In this document: in pieces, positions 1-12,373 of the stretch
Layout: each line of letters opens with the position of its first letter
How positions within the stretch are numbered: the stretch's first letter is position 1
Source of the DNA: Omphalotus guepiniiformis
Taxonomy: Eukaryota > Basidiomycota > Agaricomycetes > Agaricales > Omphalotaceae
Assembly (NCBI GenBank): GCA_028554645.1
Contig: JAQOOI010000074.1
Coordinates: forward strand, 496,001-560,000
Length of the DNA stretch: 64,000 bases
Reading direction: 5' to 3'
Notes under the pieces: generated by a model
The model's database searches: none
What the model saw: the letters and a program-made list of their open reading frames with translations, nothing else
Told to the model about the DNA's origin: nothing
Program-made: the position numbers and the translations under genes

Positions 1-288
1 AAAGAATAAAAGAGATTAAATTTGGGGTGAAACATGTATCTCTCAGGATATGTCGTAAATGCACGCACGAAGGATCTGAGTCAGCAAATTTCAGTGCGCA
101 CGTGTGCGACGCACCAAACTCGGTTGGTCGAGGCAAGACTGATATCATTTCTCTCTATTACGACCTCCTGACGAAGGAAAGGAAGTTATATAGACAGACG
201 TAGTGTTCGTTACATTTCCTGTTGCATTTTCTGTCTCTTTTTTATTCCTTTTTCTTTACTGAAACGCATAGACTTGTTCTCTCGGTCT

Positions 289-3200
289 ATGGGGTCTGCT
301 GCTGAGTGCAAGCACCCCAACAAAAATCGTTTTTCGTTGTCCCCCCTCAGTTCGACTTTTCCGTCTGCGTCCTCGCCTCGTTCTGCTCCTTTTCTCGCTG
401 AATCGCCTGCGAAGCGGTCCAGGACTGCTCCTGCTACTCGCGCAGCCTCATCGTCTACTGTCTTGTTCAAGAAATCAAAGGACGATGACCCCGATTCTGA
501 CGGTTATCTCACAGAGAAGACTACTTCTCAGCTCGTCTCTAGACGTTCGCTCAAGAATGGTACAAAGAGTAGAGCTTTGACTCTTCCTCCTGCATCCTCT
601 GCCCTGAAGTTGCCTTCTCCTTCCAAACCTGTTCGTCCCATTGTTCGAAGGGCCAGCTCCTCTTCCACAGCTTCTACTTCCTCCTCTTCTATTTCTGATG
701 TACCCCCTCCTTCTCACCCCCCAAACTCCGGCATAGGCCGCAAAGTCGCTGCGAATTTGCAACTTTTCAAGGAGACTACGGAGGAACCACCCTCCAATGA
801 AACTCCGGTACCGAATGCACATACTCGTTCGTCTTCGTCGGGGAAGGTCCCTGATGTTGCAGAAGCCAAGTTTGAGTTTGTAAAGCGCTCGGAATGGCCG
901 GAACGTGAAGCCGCTGAGTTACGGCGAGAAAAGAGCGCAGCTACTTTGCATAGGGTGAGGACACGGGAGAGTAATGCTAGCTCTGGGGCTGGTGAAGAAA
1001 GACGGACTCAGGAACGGAAATCTTCTACTCATGAACCTATGCTAGCAGATCTTGCTCAGTGGCGGAAGGAGGTTGAAGCAAGCAGTCGTGGTCGTCGTCG
1101 GGAACGAGTAGAAGACGAATCAGTGTTTGAACCAGACGAAAGGTCATTATCTATCCCCACGTCGAAGCCTGAACTCTCATCTTCCAGGCCCCGTCCTTCC
1201 CGCACTATCCTTCGCACCCCCTCTCCTCACCCTCCATCTTATGTCCGGAAATCAAGCTTCGATCTTCACCCTCCTGGTCCCATCGACCTAACTCCCCGTT
1301 CCCTCCCCCCTCCACAACCCCAACCTTGGTCTCCTATTCCTGATATATTGCTCCCTTCTCCCTCCGAATCCCCTTCTCTTTCCCCCTGGTCGACCGAAGA
1401 CGAATCTGGCTGGGACACCGCTTCTGGTACCACCTCCACTACCTCACACTCCGCTGCTTTTACTCATCACCAAGACCTCTCATCCACTTTCCAAAGTCCC
1501 CCTCTCTTTGAAGACGAAGGCTCCCACCATCCGTTCCCAACGCCCGACACAAGATATCGTTATTCTCATGACGGAGAAGACAGTACCTACCTGTTGGATA
1601 TGGTTGTGGACGCCTCTGAAGGAAATCTTCCTCACATTCCTCTGCGTCCCTTTCGCAACCAAGTTGGCGGTCACAGTGCGATTTATAAGTTCACGAAGCG
1701 AGCTGTCTGTAAGGTTCGCTCATTCATGTATCCTGTTCTGTTTCAATCTTGCCCTTATATGTACCCAATCATTTTTTTAGCCTTTGGTCTCACGCGAGAA
1801 TTTGTTTTACGAAATGGTCGAAAGAGAGGCGCCGCCTTTGCTTGCATACATACCTAGGTATCTCGGCGTCATGCTTGTTAGCTACCGACGTGTTCCCAAG
1901 AGCACTTCGTTGCAGCTTTCTTCCCACTCCCCTGACCATGCAACTTCGACGCCCAAAAAATCTCATCCGCGAAATGCAACCGCAAACGGCTTGCACATGA
2001 ACTCTCATGGACATATGGATGATGAAGCACGCACCGATACTGATGTAGATGAGGCCGAGCTGCCGGAGGTGGTCCTAGATCGCAATCGTCATATTATCCC
2101 AGAGTGGATGCTGAGAGGTTCTCGAAGTCGATCTGCCTCTCAATCGACGACCGCTGCTGGTACTCCTTTGCAAGGGTTCATGCGACAGACATTGCATCGA
2201 GGGACAGCATCTAGCCCGAATCTGGGAAGGGTGGACTTATCAGCGACAAAACCTAGTCCTTTATCTCGTTATCCGCCTTTTGTCACTAATGAGACGGAAG
2301 CACCTACCCCTGCCAACTCTCCTATGATTGCTTTCAATGGACTTCCTTCTAAACTGTCAGAGAGTGGACCGAGGAAAAAGTTTACCATTAAATCGGCTTC
2401 AGATGAGGATAATGCTTCGCGCCCAGGCCTACCTTCATTCATATCTGATCAGAGCATGCGTCACCCACAGTCGCACTTGTTTGGGGGAAGAGGCTCGACA
2501 ATGGTGAACACAAAGCTGAAAGACCATGTTTTTAGTACAGTCTTGCGACGCATGGGAAGGCATTCAGCGGGGCGCTGGGTAGGCGGGGGTAGGATTGATG
2601 AGGATGGTGACCTCGCTGATGCTGAAGGAGAGGATGCAGTTGGGGATCACCATCTCAGAGCTAGAAGGCGGACGCGCAAGCTAGCAAGTCAAGTTGGACA
2701 TCTGACGGGGCCTGAATTGGAACCATATGATGGTCACATGCGACGCGTGCAAAGCGAATCTATGATTGCAACGCCCGAAAAACTCGAAGCGCTCGCCCTG
2801 GAGAGGAAGCGCTGCGAGGAATCTTTGGGTATGTTCGACATGGATGAGAGGTTTGAACACACACCTAGTTCAGGGCTCCAGGCATGCGACAGCTCTGACT
2901 TGGCCCCTCCGCTTGCTAGAAGGCGAAGCAGGTCGCGGTCGTTGGATACACGTCCACCATTGAATTCTCCCTCTCTGCCTATGCCTCCATTGCTCGAACG
3001 CGACCCTTCTGCGAGACATGAGCTTGAACCGGAAATGGACTCTGCGTTCTCTCGCCAGAATCATTTCATCCTAATGGAAGACCTAACGGGTCGTCTCAAG
3101 ATGCCTTGCGTTATGGATTTGAAGATGGGGACGCGTCAGTACGGGATGGACGCTACTCCTGCGAAGAAGAAAAGTCAGAGAAAGAAATGTGATCGCACGA

Positions 3201-4134
3201 CAAGTCGCTCGTTGGGGGTTCGGGTTTGTGGCATGCAGGTCCGTCAATTCAACTCGTGTACTCAACTGACTCAAACAGACTAACTTGCATTCAATCAATT
3301 CAATAGGTGTGGCATCCTGTTACAGAGTCTTACGTTACTCAAGACAAGTATATGGGTCGTGAGGTTCGCCCTGAGGACTTTCCTTCTGTTCTGGCCTCCT
3401 TCCTACACGATGGGGAGCGCCTGCTTGTATACCAGATACCAGTATTGCTACAAAAACTTTACGGGCTCGCTCGCATAATCTTCCGCTTACGAGGCTACCG
3501 ATTCTATGGGTGCAGCCTCCTATTGATCTACGATGGTGATCGGGGAACTCAGCAGATATATCGAGATTCAGTTCTCGAGCACCCGACTTCAACAAGTCGA
3601 CGTGGGGAGTCTCTAGAACGTGAAGCGACTCATTCCCCTGAAACCCCTTTCAGCCGTTCCTTGCGCCGCTCTCACAGTGAAGAATTACTGCTAGGACCAA
3701 TCAGGAAACGCTCAAATGATCGACGCAAACGTGGCGAAGTTGACATTCGTCTAGTTGATTTCGCACACACGACGACTGGCCGTGACTGGTTACCTTATCC
3801 CGCTGACTACGACAGGTCTAAACCACATGAAGTGACGTCTAGTTCTCAAGGGTACCAGGCTGATATCGATCCTGATACGGGTCTGATATATGCAAGATTT
3901 CCCCCGCATTATCCCAGTGAACCCGATCGTGGGTTTCTATGGGGCCTGAAGAATTTCACTGGCGCACTAGAGCAGATTTGGACCGACGAGCGAAAGCGCA
4001 GGATTAAAATTCTACGTGATGATCCACAGTCTACTCTTAAAAAGCTACCTGCTCTTGTGACTGATGGGCGGGAGATATTTGATGAGATATTTGGCGATGG
4101 TGACGAGGAGGACTTGGGGATGATTTCGACTTAG
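289..4134 (+). CDS. Inositol polyphosphate kinase, Kcs1-like (inositol hexakisphosphate kinase)
   Basis: Makes inositol pyrophosphates from IP6/IP5, signals in phosphate and stress responses; expected soluble. Three exons: 289-1713, 1781-3238 and 3307-4134, all joined in phase 0, giving about 1236 aa. The first 460 residues are Ser/Pro-rich and look disordered. Homology begins at the exon 1/2 junction ([11 protein letters not shown], then [10 protein letters not shown]). The inositol-binding signature PxxxDxKxG is PCVMDLKMG near residue 920. VCGMQ continues across intron 2 into VWHP. The SLLxIYDG motif ([10 protein letters not shown], about residue 1030) and the metal-binding LVDFAH (about 1110) are both present. 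The reading frame is open upstream to a TTG at 274, but 289 is the first ATG. A basic insert of about 60 residues separates the last two motifs, as is common in fungal Kcs1. The other member of the superfamily, Arg82-type IPMK, is much shorter, so the Kcs1 class is favoured. Confidence 0.93.
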
Positions 4135-4921
4135 CTTTTCGAGTTTGAAGTTTCTTTTTGGAGTTTTGGTGCTTCCTTTTTCCCCCTTTGTTCATTGCCC
4201 GTTGACTCTGCATTGTAACATCCTGCTCACTATTATTGCATACCACAATCTACTCATTGTATCTTCTACGTGCATGCATTCCATAGAGTTGACTACTATC
4301 TAACTTGATGTCGGTAGCCGGCGTTATTGTTACTAATAATCTGCCTGTAGCTAACTTTTTCGTCTTGTAATGAATTGAAACAAGTGGCCTTTTCCTCTTC
4401 ACTCTTTTACCCTCGAAGTGCTTGAACCCCATGGAGTTCCCTGCGCAGCACTAGTGCATCTGAGCACGTTCGCTGCGCCGTGGTAAGTAACCAGAAATAA
4501 GTCGAGTCCTTCGACATGTTTGCTACTCGCCAGATTGAATGTTTGCGAGAAACGTGACGATCGCGAGATCCCAGTTCCATCGAACGTTCTGGTCTTAGGT
4601 AACTGCGTATGACACTTCCGTTACCCAGAAGCCGTCTTCATAGCCATCAGAGTTGGTCGCGTTGCGAAAACAAACACTGCGTAAACGCAAGTGGCTGAAA
4701 TTGACATGACAAGGACCCAAACGGACTCCGTTACGCTGACTAGGGTCGAAATATTTCCAATAATCCTAGATTCAAGTGTCAATCAATCATGAGTAGTTTC
4801 CAAGGGAACAGAGCACGAACATTGAGAAATCGACGGAAGATATTCGCGATTTGTTTTCCAAGCTGGCTAATGCTCAGGGGCATCCCTTTTTGGTCGGTGA
4901 AGGAAAGAGGATATGTCATGT
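4135..4921. other. Intergenic, no feature recognised
   Basis: 3' flank of the inositol kinase gene and about 0.6 kb of mixed-composition DNA. I see no convincing ORF, tRNA or repeat. Confidence 0.5.
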
Positions 4922-5491
4922 TTAGGTGTGTATAACCTGGCCACTAAGAGTGGCATTGGTCTTGAGCATCCAAACGTTCACGCAAGACAACTGTCCGCGA
5001 CTCACGTTGATCAACAATCGTGCATCTTCTAGCAAGCCAGAATCTATACCGATATGTTTTGTTACGAGATCGTCCCCAAAAAGGACACCTTCGCCATACT
5101 CCAGTTGAGACATCGCCACACCCGCGATGTTGGTATCTTCATCGGGAATGAATGAGATACCCATATCCTCAGAACGGGACATAGAAGAGGTATAAGTGAC
5201 GGAAGAGGAGGAAGAACATAGAGTGGAGGTGGAGGAAAGACTAGAGCTGCGACTCCTCAAACTGCTTGCGCTCGATGCAGCGAGAAGTGAATATAGCGAC
5301 ACAGAGGTCGAAGATTGATCCGTGCTACCGCATAGTGTGGTAGTAGCAATCCTGTGAACACATTGATGATGCCACCAATCCGATTTCACAGACCCGATAG
5401 CGTTGAGGTCAATCGCGCCTCGCCGAGTAGCGCCGTGGGGGATTTTAGACAGGTGTTGACCTTGTAGAGACGGGGCAAATAAACATTGCAA
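4922..5491 (-). CDS. Serine-rich open frame, doubtful hypothetical protein
   Basis: Open frame of up to 189 codons with a long Ser/Thr run in the middle and a mixed C-terminal part (SEDMGISFIPDEDTN, then LLEDARLLINV). It opens with TTG just after an in-frame stop, and no early in-frame ATG exists, so a real gene would need an upstream exon that I could not find. I recognise no domain. It may be one exon of a small lineage-specific gene or a chance frame in Ser-coding-like repeat sequence. Confidence 0.22.
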   Translation of the reverse strand: MQCLFAPSLQGQHLSKIPHGATRRGAIDLNAIGSVKSDWWHHQCVHRIATTTLCGSTDQSSTSVSLYSLLAASSASSLRSRSSSLSSTSTLCSSSSSVTYTSSMSRSEDMGISFIPDEDTNIAGVAMSQLEYGEGVLFGDDLVTKHIGIDSGLLEDARLLINVSRGQLSCVNVWMLKTNATLSGQVIHT

Positions 5492-6233
5492 ATCGGGAGA
5501 TTTCTACATGTAGGAGTTAGTTGCGAATTAAACCTGCATTCGTATCAAGCACTGACATTCCAAGGGCTCGTACCAGGCGTGACTTTGCACTTCTGGGAAG
5601 TGCTAGGTACAGACTATGCAAGAACGAGAGAAAGCACTTCAGATTAGCAATGATCAAGAGCGAGAAAAGAAAACACCAATTTGTGTACCTTCGCGCTTTT
5701 CGAGGGAGAATTGGGGGCCGACATCTGAGTGAACCACGTCGGGAATCGGAAAGTACACACCTCTCGTTGATAAAACACCAATACAATGGACTGAGCGGAC
5801 CATTATATAGCATGAAGAAGATGTCACAGTCCTTGTGTGGCAAGCTCGTACATATTCGACGCGGAAGCTAGTTCCGCGTGTACAATTGTGGTCAATTATC
5901 TCAGTACTGCAGCGCTTTGCGGCGGTGGCCAGCTTGTACAATGGACCAAAGCCATCGGTGAGTGGCTTCGAGTGGAACGATTGACGTCGCGTAGGGCTGG
6001 CCAAAGCGCAAGGAATGTCTCAGGCCTTGAGGACTGGATATTGAATTTTAGTCAAGGTGTTATCCGCCAAGCAAAGTAATAGAGAACTCACTCAAGAGCT
6101 CTATAAATTTCTTCAAGTTCAAGTTGCAGCGGAGGTCGAGCGAGAAAAGTATAAACTTGCGATCGGCTTGCGATCAATTTGCCGAAAAGTGCCGTATACG
6201 GTATCTTACCTTCCTTTTCAAGAATTTCTTCCG
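5492..6233. other. Intergenic, upstream of U2 snRNA copy 1
   Basis: No supported gene. The short frames here lack ATG starts, splice partners or recognisable domains. The right end merges into the U2 promoter. Confidence 0.45.
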
Positions 6234-6282
6234 CCTGCCCTCAAGCTGGCCCGTGCAACGCTCCCAAGGTACCACTATAAAA
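6234..6282 (+). promoter_or_regulatory. U2 snRNA promoter: conserved upstream block plus TATA
   Basis: A 23-bp block at 6234-6256 (CCTGCCCTCAAGC...CGTGC) is identical to the block ahead of the second U2 copy, while the DNA after it has diverged. TATAAAA follows at 6276-6282, about 30 bp before the RNA start. The arrangement resembles a proximal snRNA promoter element plus TATA box. Confidence 0.6.
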
Positions 6283-6305
6283 GCAGCCGTCCGACATTCT
6301 CAATT

Positions 6306-6500
6306 CCTTACCACTCTGGCCTTTTGGCTTAGATCAAGTGTAGTATCTGTTCTTAATAGTTTAACCACTATTACGAGGGCACCGCCCTCTGTATCTGGTT
6401 ATCTAATTTTTGTCGCCCTTGTCCTTTGTGCTCTGCTTGCAACACGGAGGCGGGATGACCTTGCTATTGCAGTATTGGCTTGTGTTGTCGAGGGTCTCAC
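6306..6500 (+). ncRNA. U2 spliceosomal snRNA, copy 1
   Basis: RNA component of the U2 snRNP, which pairs with the intron branch point. The 5' domain carries the near-universal run GGCCTTTTGGCTTAGATC followed by AAGTGTAGTATCTGTTCTT; GTAGTA in it is the branch-point recognition segment. A stem-loop IIa-like hairpin follows (TTAATAGTTTAACCACTATTA), then a GC-rich stem (GAGGGCACCGCCCTC) and an Sm-type site AATTTTTG near 6404-6411. Loop IV, the U2B''/A' site, reads CTATTGCAGTA near 6465-6475. The 5' end is set from family alignment and TATA spacing. The 3' end is uncertain because sequence shared with copy 2 continues to 6562. The region is open in one frame (6124-6630), which I take as chance. 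Confidence 0.88.
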
Positions 6501-6870
6501 TTATTCTTTTTGCTTGGATTTTGTACTTTCCACTAGTTGGTGGATTGTGGATTCAAGCAAAAAGCTGAGCTGGGTTCTTCGTAAGTACGTACAGTGGATA
6601 GATATTACAATTCATATTGCGGTTTTCTAAAGCTTCCTAGTCAATAACGATGAGAGTGCAGCGCAAGCCTACGTTCACAAAACATTTCCATTAGACAAAA
6701 CCACTTGATATATGGATACAAAGCAACCTCCATACGAAAGCTACTGCAAAAAGAATAAATGTATAGTATGAATACAGCTAGTGTAATTTGAAGCGTGATG
6801 AAGGAGTGAAAGACCAAAACAGAATATTTCGCAAAGATCGTAAAATGTCGTGAGTAAAGGATCCCGGACA

Positions 6871-9800
6871 TCACGACCGGGCAGATAATAACATACTCTG
6901 GCGGAGTCGAGCTCTCGCTAGTGGTGGAAGGTCATCCTCAGTTATTGCTTCGAGGTTAAATAGTCGTCAATGTAAGGGAAAGTAAGACACCAGTTTGAAA
7001 GCCACATACAGGTATTTGATCCATCCATAGAAATATCGCCATCAGTGTTTTGACTACCATCTACCGTCTGAGGTATCAATTTAGGAATCATGGACTTGCG
7101 GCGCTACGTGTATTCAGAATTAATATACAAAACAAGTGCAAACTGGAATGATAGCTTTACCTTGTGAGACGAAGAGAACTTGAAATCTTCCAGGTCGATT
7201 AAGAACCGAGATTCATCGGCATGTTGCCGCTGCTCCAGGCACTCGACGATCCACGACACGCCAACAACGAATGGTTTAGGGTCATTCAATGTCCTAAGAG
7301 ACACTTTCATTGAGCAATAAAGGTCACAAATTATCCCATGAACTCACCGATAACGAGTTATAGTGGACAGTAGTCCATCCTTAAATACAACATGAGTACA
7401 TGTAGGTCCCACTCGCGTCATAATCTATTTGCACGGGCGGTCAACAGCGAAACTTGCCCAAAGAAAGAAAACGCGCTCACCCGGGCACCCAAATCTGTCA
7501 GGGCATCAACGAACCACGAAGCAACGTCTTCGCCATCTTCACTCCTCACGTCCACAAATACTTTACAGTCTTGTAAAATATTCGACTTTGGCTTTGCTTT
7601 GGAACTGCCTTCGTCCTGGGACGCTCCAGTTTTACTAGACGACGGATAGTGGCTACTTGAACTTCGCAAGCCTTCCCTTCGAGGTGGTGGCGTTGCGGGA
7701 GGACCCATAGAGCCCGCGCTAGGTGTTTCTGTCGGCAGTGCACTCAAAGATTGTGAGAATGCAGCCGCAGCCAGAGATGCCCTCTTGAAATGTCTCCTAG
7801 GCGCTTCGCTGTCACTGGCTTTCCCTTTCCCTTTATCGTCGGTCGATGTCGATTGCAGTTCCGACAAGTCCATAGGGCCCTTGCCTTCATCCCCAAACAC
7901 ATTGCTATCCGTTGTTGACAGATCAACGCCAACAGAGAGCTCATCGGTGCCTTCGTCGGCGATAGGAATATCGATATCCGTATCCATAGTGGCACCACCG
8001 CCCTTGACAGGACTGGCCATGACACTTGGAAGGCTAGTCTTTTGGCTAGCTTTCTGCCCTCTGCCAGAGCCAAAGGGTCCAATGGGCAAGCGCTTCACAA
8101 TCCCAGCTCCAGCCCTCCCACCACGCATGATTGCACCTGGACGCTTAGAAGGACCATTCAGTCCGGGCCCAGTACCCACAGGCATGAACATCGATAGTGG
8201 CTTCTGAGTCAGCGCTCGGGGTTTGAAAGACGTAGACGAACTCGATGAAGCACCAGAGGAAGATGCTTCAAGCGAAAGAGACCCGACGGTCGAAGCACGT
8301 TGTAGAGCACTCGGACGACCAAGCCCGAGTGAGCTCTGCCCGATGCTTCCGTCGTCCTTACTCTTTACAGCCAGTTCCAAACTGGTATCCGAATCATCAT
8401 CCCGATTGAACCCTAAGCTAGTATTCGGCCTAGCCGGAGGTGGCATAAGCAGTTTCTCTAGAGCGTTCTCGAGCACATTGAGTGCCTTGGTATCGCCTTT
8501 GACAACACCGCCTTCAACATTGTTACCTGATGATAGACATGTTAAAGATTTACTGCTAGAAAAAAGAAACCTATCTACTGACCTATGCGCCTCGTCGTAA
8601 ACATCGATGAAGACCTCGCTAGTTTCGACGGAGAAAGTACTGATTGTGACTTGGCAGGCACAACAGATGGAACCTTGGGTAGAGCTGCTTTTGCTCTTGC
8701 TGGAGTCACCGGAATAGAAGGACCAGCAATATTTTTGCGCACAGCTCGTGTGACAGAAGTAGCTGTAGAGGCCTCCCCTTTGCGATCCCGAGGAGACCGT
8801 CGAGGTTCAGCACCCACGATTAAGGCTTTTGCTTTACCTCTCGCTTTAGAAGAAACTGGTTCAGCTGGGACTTGTGCTAATTCCTGCCCCACCGGTTCCT
8901 CATGACCCTCGTTCACAGATGGGTGCTCCTTCACCTTGGACGTACTCTGACGCTCGGTTTCCATGTCCCTGACTCCGGCGGCTTCCACGTCCGCTGTATC
9001 TTCCTCGTCCATATCGCTCGGTAAGTCTGATAACGAAGAGACAGAGTTGGCGTCGTGATTGAAATCCGGAATGTTCATTGGATCCAAGTTCGCGTCGTGA
9101 CTAGGAACTTTCGCCGTAACGTCCGCCATGTCTACATCAGCATCGACATTGGTCTCCGTGGGCGGCACCAGAGCGGGTGGTTCGGAAGTTGCGAAGAAAG
9201 GAGAGGCAGCTTCGGGTGGAAGAGATGACACGGGAGCAGGCGTGGCATTCGATTCCATGACTACTTTCTTGTTTGAGTCTACAGTATCTATCGGGAGTGC
9301 AGAGGAAGTGATAGATACAACCGCCCTCCCCAACGCCTTCCGTCCGGCAGTACTCCTTGTGACTCTAGAAACAGCAGAAACAGGATATGTGCGCTTCTGC
9401 CGTCCCTTCCTCGTTCCCTTGCCAGGTACAGCAGGAGATGAAGTTTGGCTTTCGTCAATTTCTTCTGTCAAAGGCTCCGCGTTGACAGGAGCTACTGTGA
9501 GCTGGAGAGAACCTGAGGAAATGAGGGACGCTTCCTGCATCGCGACATCTTCATTGACAGGTGCTCCATTGTCATCAGTTGTCGACACATTTTGGGTATC
9601 GACTGGTATCGCTGAGGACTCAGGAGTTCCCTGATCAAGCTCACCATCAGTAAATAACGGGGATGGTGTCGCTTGCGCTTCAGAGAAGAGAGGAGAGTCA
9701 GCCGCCGAGACTTCATTTTCTGGAAGAAAGTGCTGGTCCGACTCTGCTTCATGCATGTCTTCACCTATCGCCATTCCGCCTCCCTCGTCCCCACCGATAT

Positions 9801-11587
9801 GAGAACTACCTGTCGCACGAACTGCAGTGTCGAATCCAATGACCCCGTCATCCATCCTCAGGATCCCATCATCAGCTGCGAACGGATCGTCATTCAATTC
9901 AAACAGCGAAGAATTACTGTCCGGCGGAACAATGACCTCAGCGGATGGGCTCAATGGTCGGGGTCGCATATCAAGAGTTTGTTTACTTTCCATATCCCTT
10001 TCCGCACGCGCAACGTGCTGGCTCTGATCTCGCTGTTCTCCACCGACACCATCTTCCTCATCCTCGCTTTCGATGACAACCAGACGTGGGGTCGATTTCT
10101 CCTTGGTTTTCTCCTTTGGCTTCATCTTGGCTTTAAGTGAAGATGCTTTAGGCTTAGCCTCCTGCGCCTCTACTGCCTTGTTCTTCCCTTTCTCCTTCTT
10201 CTCCTTCTTCACTCCCATCTGCTTTCCTTCACTTAACGTCGCCTTTGAGCTCCCTACTACACTTGTCTCTTTTGCCTTTCCCTTCCCTTTCTCGGTCTTG
10301 GACTTCGCCGTGCTATTTTGCATGAGGACGTCGAACGCATTTAAAGTGCGTGATTCGACAGAAGTGGTTTGAGCTGCTGCCCGACGAGACGCCGCAGTCC
10401 TGGAGGTGGGAGGAGCAGGGATGGTTGACTTGCTGCTGGAAGCCGCATATTTCGGAGCATGCTGGTCTTCTTTTGTAGCAGAAGGAATAAGAGTATGGGT
10501 AGGCCGAGGAAGGCGACTTCGCGCAGTAACAGTTGTAGTAGCTCTCGTGGTATCAGATGTGTTGGTCGTAAGATCCGCATTTTGACGCTCGAGATCGGTT
10601 TCTGCAACACCATGAGTAGTAGCCTGCCGCATACATCAGCAAACACGAATAATAAGAAGGTTTCAGGTTGTGTCATGCACGTACACCATCATTTAAATCT
10701 GTAGTGAACCACCCTTCTGATGCTACATATCTATCCGCGACTGCATTCGCTTTCGCAAGTAACTTGGTCGGATATGGGGTCTCGGGTAGAGGAGTGAGGG
10801 GGGACATCGGGATCATAAGATTATATGGCTGCTTGGGAGTCGCTGGCTCTTCCACAATGGTACTAAAGGTGACCGTGGAAGGTTTGGTGGAATTTCGTGT
10901 CCTGTTATCCGTCGTATCCGTGCCTCGGGGTTGCAACACGAACGGTCCAGATGTCACTCTCAAATTAATCTCAAACCTTTCAGGACTGCGCGAGCGAGAA
11001 CGAGGAGAGCGGGTTGGTGAGGCAGGGGGGTTAAGAAAGTCGATGGTGGGAAAGGATGCAGATGAGGGAAAGGTAGGAAGAGAACGAGCTCGTTCTTTAG
11101 TTGGAAGAGCAGGAGATTGGTGACGAGGTGGATCTGCTGAGTTGAGGTTCCTGGAACCAGATGGCGGAACGGAGCGTTTGCGCGACGACTTGTGGACTGC
11201 CTTGGAATCTGAGAAATGGCGAACATGAGTCTTGCGATGAACATCACTGTCCGAGTTACTCGATTTCAACCGCTTCGAACGAGGCCTGTCTGCGATTGTA
11301 CTCGGAGACGGTGACCGCTTGTTCCCCAGCTGTATGGGCCTCTTTGGTGATAACAGCAGCTCATCGTCCTCCTCGTCCTCCTCTCCAGCTTCTGCCATCG
11401 TTGTTCCATGGGAATTCGCGACACCCGAGCTTTCTGTTTCTATCTGATTTCTGCGAGCCAAGCGTGCATTCTTGAGCGGCGAACGAGATAGCGAGACATC
11501 CTGAAGTAAAGATGCAGGGAGCGCGAGCTGAGATCTTGTGCGTTTCGTACTCGGAAATATACTGTCCCCCATAGATGCCAGCTCCAT
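6871..11587 (-). CDS. BRCT-domain protein, microcephalin-like C-terminal BRCT
   Basis: Probable nuclear protein in DNA-damage response or chromosome biology. Seven exons: 11587-10685, 10623-8583, 8526-7481, 7424-7348, 7293-7161, 7103-7010 and 6947-6871. All introns are GT-AG, 54-62 bp, phases close, total 1456 aa. The first 1290 residues are low-complexity, charged and Ser/Pro-rich with basic stretches (possible nuclear localisation). One BRCT domain lies at about 1300-1385: CKVFVDVRSEDGED, then LGAR, then RVGPTCTHVVFKDG, then the conserved Trp in VVGVSWIVECLEQR. The following DESRF and KRRKSMIPK resemble what follows the first BRCT of microcephalin (MCPH1), hence the family guess. ATG 11587 is chosen as first in frame; Met at 11569 is an alternative. 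The gene lies between the two U2 genes. Other single-BRCT repair scaffolds cannot be excluded. Confidence 0.8.
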
Positions 11588-12154
11588 CAATCATGAAAGA
11601 TCCGAGTAGATGGTAGGACAACTTGGAGAGGATGTATCAGACTAGTCGTAGCCAAACGTTATGGTGCGAGACGCGCTTCTGACGGTCGAAATGAAAGTTG
11701 AATCAAGTCACGTGAAGGTGTTACGAGTGACATCCGCAATCGACTCGGAATCCGGGCTCAGACCTGCTCAAACCGACTGAGACCTTCGGACTCATAAATA
11801 CTAGGACTACAGTATAGCAGCATTTACCAAACACAGAAGTAATACAGATTGCAGTAAGTATAGAGGACACCAAATTTGTTCCGCAGTCCATCAATAATAC
11901 CAGAACTTCAACAAAAATCAATTATCACTACTTAACGTACTTAACAACTATCATTATGTACGAGTAAACAAGTAATGTACAGTGGAGTCTCGACGATACA
12001 TACTGTTCACGAATCTGAGCGAAGACGTAGAAACTCTTGACCGACGACAAGACACAAACAATTATCCAGAACCAGAATCTCCCAAACAAATCTTTTGCTT
12101 GAATCCACAATCCACCAACTAGCAGATTGTGCAAAATCCAAGCAAAAAGAATAA
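11588..12154. other. Intergenic, BRCT gene promoter and U2 copy 2 3' flank
   Basis: Contains the 5' flank of the BRCT gene and, at 12093-12122, a 30-nt block identical to 6533-6562 downstream of U2 copy 1. No coding feature seen. Confidence 0.5.
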
Positions 12155-12352
12155 GTGAGAGACCCTCGACGACACAAGCCAATACTGCAATAGCAAGGTC
12201 ATCCCGCCTTCGTGTTGCAAGCAGAGCACAAAGGACAAGGGCGACAAAAATTAGATAACCAGATACGGAGGGCGGTGCCCTCGTAATAGTGGTTAAACTA
12301 TTAAGAACAGATACTACACTTGATCTAAGCCAAAAGGCCAGAGTGGTAAGGA
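12155..12352 (-). ncRNA. U2 spliceosomal snRNA, copy 2
   Basis: Nearly identical to the copy at 6306-6500 over the whole RNA; I see only a few changes (for example CCCTCCGTATC for CCCTCTGTATC, and ACACGAAGG for ACACGGAGG). The same key parts are intact: the GGCCTTTTGGCTTAGATC run, the GTAGTA branch-point segment, the Sm-type site AATTTTTG and the TATTGCAG loop. It lies in inverted orientation to copy 1, so the two genes point at each other across the BRCT gene. Both look functional. 5' and 3' ends are estimated. Confidence 0.87.
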
Positions 12353-12373
12353 AACTAAATGTCGGACAGCTGG

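Noticed and set aside
1..288. Possible 5' exon of another gene at the left edge
   Set aside because: Only short frames and no motif; best read as promoter and leader of the inositol kinase gene.
6124..6630. A 168-codon open frame over U2 copy 1, and a 157-codon frame over copy 2
   Set aside because: Both follow the structured RNA gene; the shared part is explained by U2 conservation, and neither has a protein domain or splice context.
8585..10372. Long plus-strand frames opposite the BRCT gene
   Set aside because: They are antisense shadows of low-complexity Ser/Thr-rich coding sequence, without splice or start support.
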